A DNA stretch of 64,000 bases from Neorhizobium galegae bv. orientalis str. HAMBI 540 (GCF_000731315.1 NZ_HG938353.1:2976001-3040000), one strand, 5' to 3'. Numbered from the stretch's first letter, positions 9,027 to 17,200 are shown. The notes: generated from the sequence alone by a model not told the origin. Made by a program: numbers and translations.

Positions 9027-9174
9027 GGGTCTTCCTCAGTTCGGACTGACTCTGGAGAACGCTGATTAGGAACGCAGGCTCATCGGCATCCGCCTTGCGC
9101 TTGATCGTCTTGCCCCTGGCCTCGGCTCGCCCCCAAGTCCATCCGACCTCGTTTCCGATCTCGATCTTCCGCAT
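9019..9174 (-). CDS. DUF2945/HVA1-like Tudor-type mini-protein
   Basis: 51 residues from ATG 9174, chosen for the AGGAGAA four bases upstream. The first half (G-N-E-V-G-W-T-W-G, then G-K-T-I-K-R-K and D-E-P-A-F-L-I) follows the pattern of the hypervirulence-associated TUDOR-like family DUF2945, normally about 60-70 residues, so this is a short version. Role unknown. The ribosome binding site lies in the 3' arm of a 7-bp hairpin. The gene overlaps the next by 8 bp. Confidence 0.65.
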   Translation of the reverse strand: MRKIEIGNEVGWTWGRAEARGKTIKRKADADEPAFLISVLQSQSELRKTHG

Positions 9175-9178
9175 GGCG

Positions 9179-9197
9179 TTCTCCTTTCGCAGGAGAA
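9179..9197 (-). promoter_or_regulatory. Hairpin that could mask the Shine-Dalgarno of the DUF2945-like gene
   Basis: On the minus strand TTCTCCT-GCGAA-AGGAGAA forms a perfect 7-bp stem with a 5-nt loop, and the 3' arm is itself the ribosome binding site 4 nt before the ATG at 9174. Such an arrangement can act as an RNA thermometer or translational switch. This is a structural observation only. Confidence 0.5.
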
Positions 9198-9320
9198 ACG
9201 GAAAGCAATGCGCAGATGTTCCAGCCGGCACGCCAGGGCCGTTCATGCGTCAGTCGGCACGACAGCCGGCGATCCACGGCCTCGGCCTTTCAAACCCGCT
9301 GGAATGCCCAAAAGGCCGAA

Positions 9321-9830
9321 CTAGGATTTCAGATCCAGATCGCCGTCGCGCCAGACGAGATGGCGCGGACTGACCGGCAGGTTCTCGATCTCCTCGGCGA
9401 TGAAATACGGCGGGATGTCGAGCGCCCGGAGAGCCTCGCTTGTCGCCGGCACCCATTTGAATTCCAGATCGTGCTCGTCCTTGATTCGATGGACGATATC
9501 CGTCGGATGAAACGGAAAGGTCTCCGGGATGTCCATCACGTAATAATACCCGAGTTCATGCCAGTCGCGGTCTTCATAGTGGAAGAAATTCTCGACCGAC
9601 CAGAGCAGCCGCCCGACAGTTACCTCGACGCCGATCTCCTCGACCATCTCGCGTTTGAGTGTCTCTTCCGATGTCTCGCCGATCTCCGCCCGCCCGCCCG
9701 GAAAAGTCCAGAAGGCCTCGTCCACGGCGCGATGCACCAGCACGTAACCGTCCCGGAACCCAAGCCCGGCAATCCGCATCTGGAAAATGCGCTTGCTCTT
9801 GGTCTTGATACGGATGCGAGTGCGCGCCAT
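9321..9830 (-). CDS. NUDIX hydrolase
   Basis: 169 residues with a complete Nudix box from Gly46: G-x5-E52-x7-R60-E61-x2-E64-E65-x-G67-V. All metal-binding Glu residues are present, so it should hydrolyse a nucleoside diphosphate linked to another moiety; the substrate cannot be read from sequence. It begins 5 bp after the phosphoesterase stop and is the last gene of the ruv operon, so it may be co-transcribed with DNA repair genes. A nucleotide-sanitising role would fit but is inference. Confidence 0.88.
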   Translation of the reverse strand: MARTRIRIKTKSKRIFQMRIAGLGFRDGYVLVHRAVDEAFWTFPGGRAEIGETSEETLKREMVEEIGVEVTVGRLLWSVENFFHYEDRDWHELGYYYVMDIPETFPFHPTDIVHRIKDEHDLEFKWVPATSEALRALDIPPYFIAEEIENLPVSPRHLVWRDGDLDLKS

Positions 9831-9835
9831 GCGGT

Positions 9836-10735
9836 TTACCCCAGTTCGATCACGACGATTTCCGGCCTCGAACCCACTCTTACCGGCAGGATGGAACAGC
9901 CGAGGCCCCGGGACACGACGAGATCACGCTCCCCCTCACGATAATGTCCGGCCGGATAACGGCGCGAGCCCTGCGACGCAGCGGCGGGCTGCCAGCCCAG
10001 AATATTGATCTGGCCGCCATGGGTATGACCTGAAAGCGTCAGACTGACCCTCTCGCTCACCTGCGGAAATATGTCCGGCTCATGTGCCATGAGCAGCACC
10101 GGCGAGTCATCGTCAATCTGCGCGAGCGTTCCCGGAAGATCGTCGATGCCCCTCATCATCGTCCGCTTGAAGTCTTTGCCGGGGCGCAGAGCCATTTGAT
10201 CGCCGAGGCCCGCCAGCCAGAACGAGTGGCCGTCTTTCTCCAGCCTGACGGCCTCGTTGATGTAGGTCGGTATTCCAACGGCCCTCAGTGCAGCCGCCGC
10301 GATATTCTCGGCGAGGGGATCTCTCTGGAATCTAAGATCCTCCCAATGGTCATGATTGCCGAGCACCGCATGAACGCCGAGCGGCGCCTTCAGCACCGAG
10401 AACACCCGCGACCAATCCGCCGACGGGATATGCTCGGTCAGCAGGTTCATTCCCGACACGTAATCACCGAGCAGCAGGATGACATCCCCGTTCAGCGCAT
10501 TGGCCGCCGAACAGATCGACCCGATCCGGTCGAGGCTCATCCACGGCTCGCAGGCGTGGATATCCGCAAGGACGACAACGCGCAGCTTCAATCCCGGCGT
10601 CCATCGCTTGGGCGTGACGGCATATTGCGTCAACCGAGGCCGTGCCATCACCTCCACGAAGGGATAGGCGGCCAGAGCGAACAGGGTCGCAACTCCTCCG
10701 GCAAAGGCCTTGAGCAAAGTCCGCCTTGTGAACAC
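9836..10735 (-). CDS. Exported or membrane-anchored metallophosphoesterase
   Basis: 299 residues. The N-terminus T-R-R-T-L-L-K followed by a hydrophobic stretch resembles a twin-arginine signal or anchor. The calcineurin-like core is complete: L-A-D-I-H, L-L-G-D-Y, L-G-N-H-D-H, A-H-E-P and S-G-H-T-H-G-G. It resembles YkuE/YaeI-type phosphoesterases; substrate unknown. Translation starts at a GTG (10735) directly abutting the ruvB TGA, so it is translationally coupled to ruvB. The GTG start is supported by the Tat-like N-terminus it gives. Confidence 0.87.
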   Translation of the reverse strand: MFTRRTLLKAFAGGVATLFALAAYPFVEVMARPRLTQYAVTPKRWTPGLKLRVVVLADIHACEPWMSLDRIGSICSAANALNGDVILLLGDYVSGMNLLTEHIPSADWSRVFSVLKAPLGVHAVLGNHDHWEDLRFQRDPLAENIAAAALRAVGIPTYINEAVRLEKDGHSFWLAGLGDQMALRPGKDFKRTMMRGIDDLPGTLAQIDDDSPVLLMAHEPDIFPQVSERVSLTLSGHTHGGQINILGWQPAAASQGSRRYPAGHYREGERDLVVSRGLGCSILPVRVGSRPEIVVIELG

Positions 10736-11776
10736 TCAGTCATCCTCGAGATTCATCCGGAATTGCGCTGCCTCAAGATCCTTCGGCGGCTGCATTCCCA
10801 GATGTTTCCACGCGTTTGCGGTCAAAACGCGGCCCCGTGGCGTGCGCTGGATGAAACCCTGCTGGATCATGTAGGGTTCGATGATGTCCTCGATCGCATC
10901 GCGCGGTTCCGACAGGCCGGCGGCGATCGTCTCGATGCCGACCGGGCCGCCGCCAAAATTGACGGCGATCATGTTGAGATAGCGTTTGTCGAGCTGGTCG
11001 AGACCCATATTGTCGACCAGCAGCCGGGTCAGCGCCTCGTCGGCGATCTCCTTCGTCACCGCCTCGGCCTTCGCTACTTCGGCGAAATCGCGCACCCGGC
11101 GCAAGAGCCGCCCGGCGATGCGCGGCGTGCCACGGGCGCGGCGTGCGATCTCGCGGGCGCCTGCATCGGTCATCGAAAGGCTCATCAGCCGCGCACCGCG
11201 CCGGACGATCAGTTCCAACTCGTCGACCGTATAGAAGGACAACCGGATGGGAATGCCGAACCGGTCGCGCAGCGGCGTCGTGAGCAGACCGGCCCGGGTG
11301 GTGGCCGCAACCAGCGTGAACTTCGAAAGGTCGATCTTCACCGATCGCGCCGACGGGCCTTCGCCGATGATCAGGTCGAGCTGGAAATCTTCCATCGCCG
11401 GATAGAGGATTTCCTCGACCGCCGGGTTGAGCCGGTGGATTTCGTCGATGAAGAGCACGTCCCGCTCCTCGAGATTGGTGAGCAGGGCCGCAAGGTCGCC
11501 TGCCTTGGCGATGACCGGGCCGGATGTCGAGCGGAAATTGACGCCGAGTTCCTTGGCCATGATCTGCGCCAGCGTCGTCTTGCCAAGCCCCGGCGGGCCG
11601 ACGAACAGCACGTGGTCCAGCGCCTCGCCGCGGTTCTTCGCCGCCTCGATGAACACCTTCAGGTTGGCGCGCGCCTCCGCCTGGCCGGTGAACTCGTCCA
11701 GCGACTGCGGGCGCAGCGTCGTATCCAGGTCTTCACCCCGCTTTTCCGGCGTTATCAGGCGGGCGGGTTCACTCAT
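10736..11776 (-). CDS. ruvB: RuvB, Holliday junction branch-migration ATPase
   Basis: 346 residues, standard length. Walker A G-P-P-G-L-G-K-T at 60-67, Walker B L-F-I-D-E-I-H, and a winged-helix C-terminus ending in [10 protein letters not shown]. RuvB hexamers pump DNA through the RuvA-bound Holliday junction. Its ATG overlaps the stop of the upstream VapC toxin as ATGA (11773-11776), so ruvB translation may depend on ribosomes finishing the toxin gene. In relatives ruvA and ruvB are normally adjacent; here 755 bp separate them. Confidence 0.98.
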   Translation of the reverse strand: MSEPARLITPEKRGEDLDTTLRPQSLDEFTGQAEARANLKVFIEAAKNRGEALDHVLFVGPPGLGKTTLAQIMAKELGVNFRSTSGPVIAKAGDLAALLTNLEERDVLFIDEIHRLNPAVEEILYPAMEDFQLDLIIGEGPSARSVKIDLSKFTLVAATTRAGLLTTPLRDRFGIPIRLSFYTVDELELIVRRGARLMSLSMTDAGAREIARRARGTPRIAGRLLRRVRDFAEVAKAEAVTKEIADEALTRLLVDNMGLDQLDKRYLNMIAVNFGGGPVGIETIAAGLSEPRDAIEDIIEPYMIQQGFIQRTPRGRVLTANAWKHLGMQPPKDLEAAQFRMNLEDD

Positions 11777-12177
11777 GCGAGAAGTTCCATTCCGGGGACG
11801 CGCGAAGCGGCTTTCTTATCGAAGGTTTTAATGGATTTGCATCCCTCTTCCAACGAGCGGCCGGCGATGAGAGCATCAGCGAAATCCACGTTCGTGTTTT
11901 CAACCTGCCGAAGCGCAGCAACGACAAGCGCATGGCTTTCTATCACAAGCCCGCGCGTCCGCAGCAACTTCCCAATGGCAAGTGCGACTTCCTTTTTCTT
12001 GAAACCATATCGCGATCGGAGGGCCCAATCGAGTTCAAGCAGACTGATAAGCGTTACAAATGCGGTATATTCCCGGCCCAGTCCTTTTGCGAACTCTTTC
12101 GCTGCTGCCATTTGCTGTGGGTCATCCGCAACCAGCGTGCGCACGATGACGTTGGTATCCAGCCCCAGCAACGTCAT
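11773..12177 (-). CDS. vapC: VapC-type PIN-domain ribonuclease toxin (pair 1)
   Basis: 134 residues. PIN-domain acidic residues are all present: G-L-D-T-N-V near residue 7, the E in L-I-S-L-L-E-L-D near residue 46, and F-A-D-A-L-I near residue 98. PIN toxins cleave RNA, usually tRNA or rRNA, when their antitoxin is degraded. It overlaps its AbrB-type antitoxin by ATGA at 12174-12177 and overlaps ruvB by ATGA at 11773-11776, so it is locked into the ruvA-ruvB interval. It differs clearly in sequence from the second PIN toxin at 13162. Confidence 0.9.
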   Translation of the reverse strand: MTLLGLDTNVIVRTLVADDPQQMAAAKEFAKGLGREYTAFVTLISLLELDWALRSRYGFKKKEVALAIGKLLRTRGLVIESHALVVAALRQVENTNVDFADALIAGRSLEEGCKSIKTFDKKAASRVPGMELLA

Positions 12178-12458
12178 TCCGCTGCATCCGCTTGTTCATC
12201 GTCGCCGATATCAAGGACATTGGCTCCGCCAGCGGCCAGCACGGCTGCGTCGATTTCCTCCAATGTTGCAGCGCCGTTCGGCGGATTGCCGAGAAGACCG
12301 ACAAGGTCGCCGAAATCGATATTCTTCGGTGTAATCACGAGATCTCCGTTCACCACCGAATAAACAACCTCATCTCCCGGATGCAAATTGATCGCTTCCC
12401 GCAAATCTTTCGGTATCGTCAGCTGCCCCTTGCCGGAAAGCGTAAGCGTCCAACCCAT
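12174..12458 (-). CDS. vapB: AbrB/MazE-type antitoxin (pair 1)
   Basis: 94 residues. The first 45 form a swapped-hairpin AbrB DNA-binding domain (G-K-G-Q-L-T-I-P-K-D-L-R, then L-H-P-G-D-E-V). The acidic C-terminal tail (about residues 60-94) would wrap the toxin. It neutralises the adjacent PIN toxin and should autorepress. It starts 73 bp after the ruvA stop, and that gap holds an inverted repeat and a direct repeat that could be its operator. Confidence 0.88.
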   Translation of the reverse strand: MGWTLTLSGKGQLTIPKDLREAINLHPGDEVVYSVVNGDLVITPKNIDFGDLVGLLGNPPNGAATLEEIDAAVLAAGGANVLDIGDDEQADAAE

Positions 12459-12466
12459 AGCACGTT

Positions 12467-12517
12467 CCTCCGATAAAACTGCGATTGGAGGAAATAATAC
12501 GATTATTCCGATAAACT
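12467..12517. promoter_or_regulatory. Repeat-rich leader of the vapBC pair 1
   Basis: Between ruvA and the antitoxin, AATAAT-ACG-ATTATT (12493-12507) forms an inverted repeat flanked by two near-identical copies of CCGATAAA(A)CT, one on each side about 38 bp apart. The segment is AT-rich compared with its surroundings. This is what an AbrB-family autoregulatory operator and internal promoter would look like. Confidence 0.45.
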
Positions 12518-12531
12518 CGCAAATTTTCCAC

Positions 12532-13149
12532 TCACCGAGCCAGTTCCTTCAGCCCCAGCCGTATGAGCCTGGCGCTATCGCCCCCCTCGCCGCCGTTCTT
12601 GAGAGCTGCCGCAACCGCGTTCGCGGCCTGGTCTCGGGAATAACCGAGATTGGTGAGCGCCGAGACGGCATCGGCAACCGGTGCTGCGGCAACGCCCTCG
12701 CCAAGCTCCTGCTTGAGGCCGATATTGCCCGAAGCCTCGCCGGCAAAGGCAGGCGCCTTGTTTTTGAGTTCGGTGACGATCCGCACCGCGACCTTCGGCC
12801 CGACGCCGGGCGCACGCGAGACTGTCGTCTTGTCCTGCAGGGCAATGGCGTTGGCAAGCTCGGAGGGGGTCAGGGTGGAGAGCACCGCGAGCGCCACCTT
12901 GGCGCCGACGCCTTGCACACTCTGCAGCAGGTTGAACCATTCCCGCTCCAGCGCCGTCAGGAAGCCGAAGAGCTTGAACTGGTCCTCACGCACATAGGTC
13001 TCGATGAACAGCACCACCGCTTCGCCGACCGAACCCATCTTCGACAGCACCCGCGACGAGCAGAAGACCTCGTAACAGACGCCATGAACGTCGACGAGCA
13101 CATAGTCGTCGCCGATCTCGTCGATAGTGCCTTTGAGCTTGCCGATCAT
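12532..13149 (-). CDS. ruvA: RuvA, Holliday junction recognition protein
   Basis: 205 residues: an N-terminal OB fold (M-I-G-K-L-K-G...), tandem helix-hairpin-helix motifs around residues 70-130 ([18 protein letters not shown]) and a C-terminal RuvB-binding domain. A RuvA tetramer holds the four-way junction for RuvB and RuvC. The gene starts 12 bp after the second PIN toxin and is followed by the first vapBC pair, so it is bracketed by toxin-antitoxin genes on both sides in one operon. Confidence 0.97.
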   Translation of the reverse strand: MIGKLKGTIDEIGDDYVLVDVHGVCYEVFCSSRVLSKMGSVGEAVVLFIETYVREDQFKLFGFLTALEREWFNLLQSVQGVGAKVALAVLSTLTPSELANAIALQDKTTVSRAPGVGPKVAVRIVTELKNKAPAFAGEASGNIGLKQELGEGVAAAPVADAVSALTNLGYSRDQAANAVAAALKNGGEGGDSARLIRLGLKELAR

Positions 13150-13161
13150 GAAAGATGTCCG

Positions 13162-13578
13162 TCAGGGATGGGTTTCGGGGGAGATGATGTCGAGCGAAGG
13201 GAAATAGGCGCGGTAACGGGCTGCATCACGGGTCAGGAGACGATGAGAACGGACCACGGCATGCGCGCCGATCAGGAAATCCGGCAGAGTCCGTTCACGA
13301 AGTCCGCCGGACCTGCGGTAGGAAAAATGCGCCTTGCCTGCCTGAAATGCCGCATCATAAGACAAGGTCTCGCGCTTCATGCCGAGCCAGCCGAATGCCA
13401 GGACGATCTCGAGCTCGCTCAGAGGCGATGCCGACAGTTCCGACCAGATGACCGGATTGAGGATAAGTTCGCCCTCTTCCGCGCACCGTTTCAATGCACG
13501 GAGCGACCACGTTCGCGCCGGAGTGGCGGACCCCAGCATATCGATCAGCACATTCGTATCAACGACGGTCGAGGTCAT
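13162..13578 (-). CDS. vapC: PIN-domain ribonuclease toxin (pair 2)
   Basis: 138 residues from ATG 13578; an upstream ATG at 13611 would overlap the antitoxin further and is less likely. PIN signature residues are present: V-V-D-T-N-V-L-I near residue 6, the E in V-I-W-S-E-L near residue 43, and L-P-D-F-L-I-G-A-H-A followed by L-L-T-R-D. It overlaps its antitoxin by 20 bp, typical of type II modules. It lies between ruvC and ruvA, 12 bp before ruvA. It shares only the PIN motifs with the toxin at 11773, so the two pairs look like separate acquisitions. Confidence 0.9.
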   Translation of the reverse strand: MTSTVVDTNVLIDMLGSATPARTWSLRALKRCAEEGELILNPVIWSELSASPLSELEIVLAFGWLGMKRETLSYDAAFQAGKAHFSYRRSGGLRERTLPDFLIGAHAVVRSHRLLTRDAARYRAYFPSLDIISPETHP

Positions 13579-13819
13579 CGCGCGGTCCCCGAAGCCAATC
13601 GATATACTCATCGGTCGTCATGCCGCCTAGATCCCAGGTGCCCTTGACGCTGTCCGCCCATTCTTCGAAGCTCTTGTAGTCCTGTTTGCTGTCGTCGAGC
13701 CTGACAAGCCTCACGCCATCATCAGACACGACAAAATCCACCTCCGATCCCGGTCCGATCTTCAATCGGTCGCGGATTTCCTTGGGGATCGTAACCTGGC
13801 CTTTTTCAGTAACGCGCAT
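13559..13819 (-). CDS. vapB: AbrB/SpoVT-type antitoxin (pair 2)
   Basis: 86 residues: an AbrB DNA-binding hairpin at the N-terminus (E-K-G-Q-V-T-I-P-K-E-I-R, I-G-P-G-S-E-V) and a C-terminal region rich in Trp and Asp (F-E-E-W-A-D-S-V-K-G-T-W-D) that would bind the toxin. Directly upstream of the ATG lies a perfect 21-bp palindrome, a likely autoregulatory operator. It starts 55 bp after the ruvC stop. Confidence 0.9.
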   Translation of the reverse strand: MRVTEKGQVTIPKEIRDRLKIGPGSEVDFVVSDDGVRLVRLDDSKQDYKSFEEWADSVKGTWDLGGMTTDEYIDWLRGPRDDLDRR

Positions 13820-13820
13820 G

Positions 13821-13841
13821 GTAATACCTCTGAGGTATTAC
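13821..13841. promoter_or_regulatory. Perfect palindrome upstream of antitoxin pair 2
   Basis: GTAATACCTC-T-GAGGTATTAC has 10-bp perfect arms around one central base, starting one base before the antitoxin ATG. Operator sites of AbrB-type antitoxins are often of this kind, so binding of VapB-VapC here would repress the pair and everything co-transcribed from it, including ruvA and ruvB. Confidence 0.65.
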
Positions 13842-13874
13842 TTATCGGCCAAACCAGAACAAGTCAAGAACAAA

Positions 13875-14390
13875 CTAGCCGGCGAGCGCGGCGCGCATGC
13901 GCTGGCCGCCGCGGTTGTGGGCGTGGCAGATGGCGATTGCCAGCGCGTCGGCGGCGTCATTGCCCTTGAACTCCGCCTTCGGCATCAGGATCTTCAGCAT
14001 CATGTGGATCTGCTGCTTTTCACCGTGGCCGACGCCGATCACCGATTTCTTGACAGCATTCGGCGCATATTCGGCAACCGGCAGCCCGGCCCGTGCCGGC
14101 ACCAGCATGACGACGCCCCTCGCCTGGCCGAGCTTCAGCGTCGCGACCGCATCCTTGTTGACGAAGGTCTGCTCGACGGCCGCCTCGTCCGGCTGATAGG
14201 CATGCACCACTTCCGCCAACCCGTCGTGCAATTGGCAGAGACGGGAGGCGAGGTCCAGGTCGCCGTCGGAGGTCACGGTGCCCGAGGCGACGAATTTCAG
14301 GCTGTTGCCGAGCGTCTCGATTATGCCCCAGCCGGTGCGTCGGAGCCCCGGATCAATGCCGATGATACGAATCGTGCCTGTCATGCCCAT
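13875..14390 (-). CDS. ruvC: RuvC, Holliday junction resolvase
   Basis: 171 residues; RNase H-like fold with I-G-I-D-P-G (catalytic Asp13), the Glu in A-A-V-E-Q-T, and the C-terminal acidic pair in A-A-D-A-L-A-I-A. RuvC cuts the junction held by RuvAB. First gene of the interrupted operon ruvC-vapB-vapC-ruvA-vapB-vapC-ruvB-phosphoesterase-nudix. ATG 14390 is used; an ATG two codons in (14384) is equally possible. Confidence 0.97.
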   Translation of the reverse strand: MGMTGTIRIIGIDPGLRRTGWGIIETLGNSLKFVASGTVTSDGDLDLASRLCQLHDGLAEVVHAYQPDEAAVEQTFVNKDAVATLKLGQARGVVMLVPARAGLPVAEYAPNAVKKSVIGVGHGEKQQIHMMLKILMPKAEFKGNDAADALAIAICHAHNRGGQRMRAALAG

Positions 14391-14428
14391 ACCCTATCCT
14401 GATGCCCCAACCAGTGCCATGAGAATGT

Positions 14429-14443
14429 GAACAAACCGAAAAC
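14429..14443 (-). promoter_or_regulatory. Near-match to the alphaproteobacterial LexA (SOS) box upstream of ruvC
   Basis: On the minus strand GTTT-TCGGTTT-GTTC matches GTTC-N7-GTTC with one mismatch, about 40-55 bp upstream of the ruvC start. Damage induction of ruvCAB would make biological sense, and would also induce both toxin-antitoxin pairs. One mismatch in eight fixed positions can occur by chance. Confidence 0.35.
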
Positions 14444-14575
14444 GCGAATAGAACGTCATTTACCTTCCGGTAACCATGCCGGGAAGGTTTGCTCCCTTTC
14501 GGGTCGCCGATCGGCAACGCCCAGGCGCCTCGCGCGTTGCAAATCGCGGCTTGAACGCAATGTGAGGAGGCAGCC

Positions 14576-15988
14576 ATGATAGGCAGACATCATTCCCTTT
14601 CCGGCAAGGTGATCGGGCTTGTGCTGACGCAGAATGGGATTCTCGCCGGGCTCCTCTTTTATGTCGCCGACGCACCGACGCCTTTCGAAATGCTGGGCAT
14701 AGCCGCGTCGCTGATAACGCTGACACTCGTCACCATCTCGCTTGCCGGCGCACTTATCAATCCGTTGCGGACAATCGCAGGAACCGTCTCGGAGATCGCC
14801 GCCGGCAAGACGGCGGTGCCACGCGAACATCTGGCCCGCACCGATGAAATCGGCTCGATCTCCCGGGCGCTGGAGCGGCTTTGCCGCGATCATCTCACCC
14901 GCCTCGTCGAAGACGAAGAGGAGCGCGAGCGGCAGGAGACGGCTGCGGCGGAAGCTCGCATGCGCGACCTTGAGGCCGCCGGAGACGAAGCACACGATCT
15001 GAAGGCCGTGGTCGAAGCGCTCGACGGAGGCCTGCGGCGCCTGGCGGTCGGCGACCTTACCGTCCGGATCGATATGCCGTTCCCCGAAAGATACGAGGGC
15101 CTGCGCGCAGATTTCAACCACGCCCTGACGATCCTGGAAGATGTGCTCGGAATGATCGGTAGCGGCGCCCACGACCTTCATACGGACTGTGCCGAGGCCT
15201 GCGCCGACATGGCGGCAACGGCCGAGGCCGGTGGCCGCCTGACGGCAGCCATAGCCAAGACCGCCGCGGATGTCGGTACACTTGCGGAAGCGCTCAAGGC
15301 GAGAAAGCTGCAGGCGCAGCACGCGGCCGACATTGCCCACAATGCCCGGCTCGACCTGCGCCCCCCGAAGGAGATGATGCAAGCGGCAACCGTGGCGATG
15401 GAGGCAATCCGCAAGGCATCGCTCAAGATCGAGCCCGCCGCAGCTAACATCCGGGAGATCGCCTTCCAGGCCAATATGCTCGCTCTCAATGCCGGCGTCG
15501 AAGCGGCTCATTCGGGGGAGGCCGAGGCCGATTTCAAGACCGTGGCCGAGGAAATCCGCGGACTTGCAGAGCGGGCCGCCGAAGCAGCCAAGGAGATCTC
15601 CGGCCTGTCGCGCAGGTCGGCGGAAGCGGCCGAACTCGGTGGCAGGTCTGTCGAGAAGGCCGGTGGAGAACTGGATGCGATGACGATCTATGCGGATGCC
15701 GTGCATGGTCACGTGGCGGCGCTCGCGGCAGGCTCCGGCAAGGAGATCGAAGCGATCGCAGCCGTCAGAACCACGATGACGACGCTTGCCAAGGCGAGCC
15801 GAGACCAGATAGGGGCGCTCGATGCGTTAACGGCGAAGCTCGGCCGCATGAACCGCGAGATCGGCGCGATCGACCACCATGCGGGACGTTTCACGCCCGT
15901 CACGATTCTCAATGCGGGAGGAGTGGCGGTGCCGGAGAGCCTCAAGCCCGTGAAACCCGGTTCGCACCTGCGGCTGGTCAAATCCTGA
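14576..15988 (+). CDS. Sensorless methyl-accepting chemotaxis-like protein
   Basis: 470 residues with GGAGG before the ATG. Two membrane segments lie close together (about residues 10-25 and 38-60) with almost no periplasmic loop, followed by a HAMP domain (to about 110), a second HAMP-like region (about 140-190) and a signalling region around residues 285-345. The hairpin tip N-M-L-A-L-N-A-G-V-E-A-A-H resembles the CheA/CheW-binding consensus but is diverged (H-S-G-E-A-E-A-D-F in place of R-A-G-E-x-G-x-G-F). It lacks a ligand domain and may sense the membrane or cytoplasm, or be non-chemotactic. It is alone and divergent from ruvC. Confidence 0.82.
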   Translation: MIGRHHSLSGKVIGLVLTQNGILAGLLFYVADAPTPFEMLGIAASLITLTLVTISLAGALINPLRTIAGTVSEIAAGKTAVPREHLARTDEIGSISRALERLCRDHLTRLVEDEEERERQETAAAEARMRDLEAAGDEAHDLKAVVEALDGGLRRLAVGDLTVRIDMPFPERYEGLRADFNHALTILEDVLGMIGSGAHDLHTDCAEACADMAATAEAGGRLTAAIAKTAADVGTLAEALKARKLQAQHAADIAHNARLDLRPPKEMMQAATVAMEAIRKASLKIEPAAANIREIAFQANMLALNAGVEAAHSGEAEADFKTVAEEIRGLAERAAEAAKEISGLSRRSAEAAELGGRSVEKAGGELDAMTIYADAVHGHVAALAAGSGKEIEAIAAVRTTMTTLAKASRDQIGALDALTAKLGRMNREIGAIDHHAGRFTPVTILNAGGVAVPESLKPVKPGSHLRLVKS

Positions 15989-15996
15989 TGTTGGAG

Positions 15997-16018
15997 GGGT
16001 CGTCCGTCACGACCCTTT
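15997..16018 (+). terminator. Hairpin after the chemoreceptor-like gene
   Basis: GGGTCGT-CCGTC-ACGACCC followed by TTT, 8 bp after the stop codon. Short stem and short T run, so a weak intrinsic terminator. Confidence 0.5.
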
Positions 16019-16118
16019 CGACCGGCGCTTTTCTGTCAACCTCGGGGTCGTATTTCTGGACGTGACTGCCTAGATAAGTGGAACACTCTGTCAGTTATAC
16101 CGCCTCCAGGACGTGCCG

Positions 16119-17126
16119 ATGATCCCCTTTTCCATTCTCGATCTTTCACCCGTCGGTGAAGGTTATTCCGTGAGCGATGCGCTCGACCAGTCCCGCCGCC
16201 TGGCGATCAAGGCCGAGGAGCAGGGTTACAAACGCGTCTGGCTCGCCGAACATCACGGCATGCCAGGCATTGCCAGTGCCGCAACCGCGATTGTCATCGG
16301 CCATGTGGGCGCGGCCACCAAGACCATCCGCGTCGGCTCCGGCGGCATCATGCTGCCCAACCATTCGCCGCTGGTCATCGCCGAACAGTTCGGCACGCTG
16401 GAAGCCTTGCTGCCGGGCCGGGTCGATCTCGGTCTCGGCCGGGCGCCGGGAACCGACATGCGCACAGCAAGCGCGCTCCGCCGCAATCTCGATGCCGGCG
16501 CCGAAAGTTTCCCCCACGACATTCTCGAACTGCAGCGCCTGCTCGGTACGCCAGAAAAGGACCAGGGCCTGCTTGCCGTGCCGGGCATGGATGCGCACGT
16601 GCCGATCTGGCTGCTCGGATCGAGCATTTACAGTGCCCATCTCGCAGCCGCCCTCGGCCTGCCCTATGCGTTTGCCTCGCATTTCGCGCCCGACATGCTG
16701 ATGGAAGCGATCTCGATCTACCGCGACCGTTTTAAGCCGTCTCTCCAACTCGACAAACCCTATATGATGGTCGGCGTCATGGGCGTCGCGGCGGAAACGG
16801 ATGCCGAAGCGGAGCGCGCCTTCACCTCGTCGCAGCAGCAGTTCGTCAATCTTCGCAAGAACGTCCGCACCCGCTTTCCCAAGCCGCTCGACAGCATGGA
16901 AGGTTTCTGGACGCCGATGGAAAAGATGAACGTCGAGCACACGCTGCGTTACGCAGCTGTCGGCTCGGTTGCGACGGTGGAGGCAAAGCTCAGGGATTTC
17001 CTGGGAGAAACCGGCGCCGACGAACTGATCATCTCGATGCCGATCCACAATGTCGATGCGCGGCTGCGCTCGGTCGAATTGTTCGCCACCTTGCCGATGA
17101 TGGAGAAACAGCCCATCCCCGCCTAG
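16119..17126 (+). CDS. LLM-class flavin-dependent oxidoreductase (luciferase-like, MsnO8 type)
   Basis: 335 residues from ATG 16119; a GTG two codons earlier (16113) is possible. A TIM-barrel flavin monooxygenase: I-L-D-L-S-P-V at the start, W-L-A-E-H-H-G-M, and [13 protein letters not shown], all typical of the group that uses FMNH2 with small organic substrates. The substrate is not predictable. Single-gene unit between the chemoreceptor-like gene and pit. Confidence 0.88.
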   Translation: MIPFSILDLSPVGEGYSVSDALDQSRRLAIKAEEQGYKRVWLAEHHGMPGIASAATAIVIGHVGAATKTIRVGSGGIMLPNHSPLVIAEQFGTLEALLPGRVDLGLGRAPGTDMRTASALRRNLDAGAESFPHDILELQRLLGTPEKDQGLLAVPGMDAHVPIWLLGSSIYSAHLAAALGLPYAFASHFAPDMLMEAISIYRDRFKPSLQLDKPYMMVGVMGVAAETDAEAERAFTSSQQQFVNLRKNVRTRFPKPLDSMEGFWTPMEKMNVEHTLRYAAVGSVATVEAKLRDFLGETGADELIISMPIHNVDARLRSVELFATLPMMEKQPIPA

Positions 17127-17200
17127 AAAGCAGGCGTCACAAGAGGTTCACCGACCAGAGTTAGCTTTTGTTAATCCTGGCAAACGCGGAGTACCGAAAC

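Noticed and set aside
10082..12334. 750-codon plus-strand frame spanning the ruvB and VapC genes
   Set aside because: It runs opposite three recognised genes and has no motif or start signal.
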